Shown: positions 6,082-7,201 of the stretch, piece after piece
Numbering within the stretch: position 1 is the first letter of the stretch
How the letters are laid out: every line of letters begins with the position of its first letter
Origin: JBEIVB01 sp040374085
Lineage (GTDB): Bacteria; Bacteroidota; Bacteroidia; UBA4408
DNA length: 7,201 nt
Assembly (NCBI GenBank): GCA_040374085.1
Contig: JBEIVB010000114.1
Location: 1-7,201, forward strand
Direction: 5' to 3'
Notes under the pieces: generated by a model
Databases searched by the model: none
What the model saw: only the letters and a program-made list of their open reading frames with translations
Told to the model about the DNA's origin: nothing
Made by a program: the position numbers and the translations under genes

Positions 6082-7131
6082 ATGGCATTAGACAAACGCT
6101 ATACCACCGAAGGCCTTGCCGCCCTCACCCGCATCCGCTCCGGCGAGCAGAAGCTGGGTCAAACCATACACAGCCTAAAGCAGCCTACCCTCGCCTGCCT
6201 CGAAGAAACTCTGCACCGCTCCGGTGCCCAGGGGGTGGTGCTGGGCATTGCCGAAGACATAGGTGTGCGCGCCAACCTAGGCAGGGGCGGGGCCTACAGC
6301 GCGTTTCAGCCCGCCTTAGAGGCCCTGCTCAACATGCAGCACAACGCTTTTCTTGACGGCAGCACCCTGCTGGTGGCCGGAGCCGTTTTTGTAGACGACC
6401 TCATGGCCCGGGCCGAGGGCCTCGACCACCGCAATCCCACCCACCTGCAAACCCTGCGCTCCCTCACGGCCCAGCTCGATGAGCGGGTAGAGGCCGTGGC
6501 AGCCTGCGTGGCCAAAGCCGGAAAGCGCCTCATGGTGGTGGGCGGTGGTCACAACAATGCGTTTCCCTTATTAAAGGCCTTTGGCCACGAGGCACCCCTG
6601 CAGGTGCTCAACCTCGACCCCCACGCGGACTTGCGCGCCCTCGAGGGCCGCCACTCCGGCAACGGCTTCTCTTATGCCCTAGAGGCCGGCGTGCTCAGCA
6701 AGTACTTTGTGCTGGGCCTACACGAAGGGTACAACAGCGATGCTGTGATGCGTCGCTTCTCCGAGGACCCCGATCGGCTGGCCTTCTGCAGCTACGAAGA
6801 TCTGGTGGTGCGCGCCACCTGCACCCTAGAGGAGGCCCTGGAGAAAGCCATGCGCTGGTTCGATGCAGGCCCCCTCGGCCTCGAGCTCGACCTCGATGGC
6901 CTGGTGAACGTGCCCAGCAGCGCCAAAACCCCCAGCGGCCTGCACCCCGACCAGGCACGACGAGCGGTGCATGCCCTGGCAAGCCAAACCAACGCCCGCT
7001 ACCTCCACCTGGCAGAGGCCGCGCCGGTGCTCTCACACAAGAAAACCGATAACAAAACCGGAAAACTCCTGGCCTACCTCATGGCAGATTTCTGGAAAGC
7101 CGTAACTTCGAACCATAAAATAAACGCATGA
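6082..7131 (+). CDS. Formimidoylglutamase-like arginase-family (ureohydrolase) enzyme
   Basis: Predicted binuclear manganese hydrolase of C-N bonds in guanidino or formimidoyl substrates. It belongs to the type annotated as formimidoylglutamase (HutG-like, releasing formamide from N-formimidoyl-glutamate in histidine breakdown) in Bacteroidota. The 349-residue protein shows GIAEDIGVRANLG (55-67), GGGHNN (154-159, ligand H157), NLDPHADLR (177-185, ligands D179, H181, D183), RHSGNGFSYALE (190-201) and LDLDGLVNVPSSAKTPSG (269-286, ligands D270, D272). All six expected metal ligands are present, but the usual DP after the DxD motif is replaced by VN...PSS. ATG 6082 is preferred to an in-frame TTG at 6064 because similarity starts at once. 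No other histidine-degradation gene is in view, so the substrate is uncertain. It is joined by an ATGA overlap to a lipoprotein gene. Confidence 0.85.
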   Translation: MALDKRYTTEGLAALTRIRSGEQKLGQTIHSLKQPTLACLEETLHRSGAQGVVLGIAEDIGVRANLGRGGAYSAFQPALEALLNMQHNAFLDGSTLLVAGAVFVDDLMARAEGLDHRNPTHLQTLRSLTAQLDERVEAVAACVAKAGKRLMVVGGGHNNAFPLLKAFGHEAPLQVLNLDPHADLRALEGRHSGNGFSYALEAGVLSKYFVLGLHEGYNSDAVMRRFSEDPDRLAFCSYEDLVVRATCTLEEALEKAMRWFDAGPLGLELDLDGLVNVPSSAKTPSGLHPDQARRAVHALASQTNARYLHLAEAAPVLSHKKTDNKTGKLLAYLMADFWKAVTSNHKINA

Positions 7132-7201
7132 AGAAGCTCCTAACTCTGGCGGCCCTTGGCCTTTTCCTTTTTGCAGCCTGCAACCGCGGCGAACAAAACA
7201 A
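7128..7201 (+). CDS. Lipoprotein, N-terminus only (runs off right edge)
   Basis: Only 24 codons are visible. They begin MKKLLTLAALGLFLFAAC, a signal peptide with a two-lysine n-region, a hydrophobic core and a lipobox-like FAAC with C18 as the lipidated residue. The residues after Cys are NRGEQN. The -3 position is F rather than the usual L, which is tolerated but not ideal. The start codon shares bases with the preceding stop (ATGA), and the region before it is A-rich, both consistent with co-translation. The mature domain is outside the window, so no function can be given. Confidence 0.7.
   Translation, partial: MKKLLTLAALGLFLFAACNRGEQN

Overview
The window reads as an ordinary chromosomal stretch of a moderately GC-rich member of the Bacteroidota. 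Three things point there. The arginase-like protein at 6082-7131 matches the Bacteroidota 'formimidoylglutamase' type in its GIAEDIGVRAN, GGGHNN and DLDGL...PSSA motifs. No start codon has a clear Shine-Dalgarno sequence. Two genes carry a perfect TAnnTTTG (-7) box a few bases before the start. The order is not assigned. There is no RNA gene, CRISPR array, transposon or phage module.

Layout: from 1 to 5946 all genes lie on the minus strand. In transcription order (right to left) they are mutS2 (3865-5946), an HxpB-like HAD sugar phosphatase (3198-3872, overlapping mutS2 by 8 bases), a secreted YiiX/C92-type cysteine hydrolase (2488-3168), accB (1816-2310), accC (420-1754) and the 5' two thirds of nadD (362 down to the left edge). 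After a 135-base divergent intergenic region, the plus strand carries a formimidoylglutamase/arginase-family gene (6082-7131). Its stop overlaps, as ATGA, the start of a lipoprotein gene (7128 onward) that runs off the right edge.

Function: accB and accC encode the biotin carrier and biotin carboxylase of acetyl-CoA carboxylase, the committed step of fatty-acid synthesis. nadD starts the nucleotide-transfer step of NAD synthesis. mutS2 and the HAD phosphatase are translationally linked, but no functional link is evident. The arginase-family enzyme is a binuclear Mn hydrolase of uncertain substrate, linked to an unknown lipoprotein.

I did not find a convincing new system. The items most worth checking are regulatory. 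Three hairpin-plus-U-tract structures sit on the minus strand at gene junctions. One lies between accB and accC and could set their ratio, one lies only eight bases before nadD, and one lies inside the last codons of the HAD gene before its stop. Two -7 boxes sit so close to start codons that leaderless mRNAs are implied. The MutS2 protein lacks the C-terminal Smr nuclease domain.
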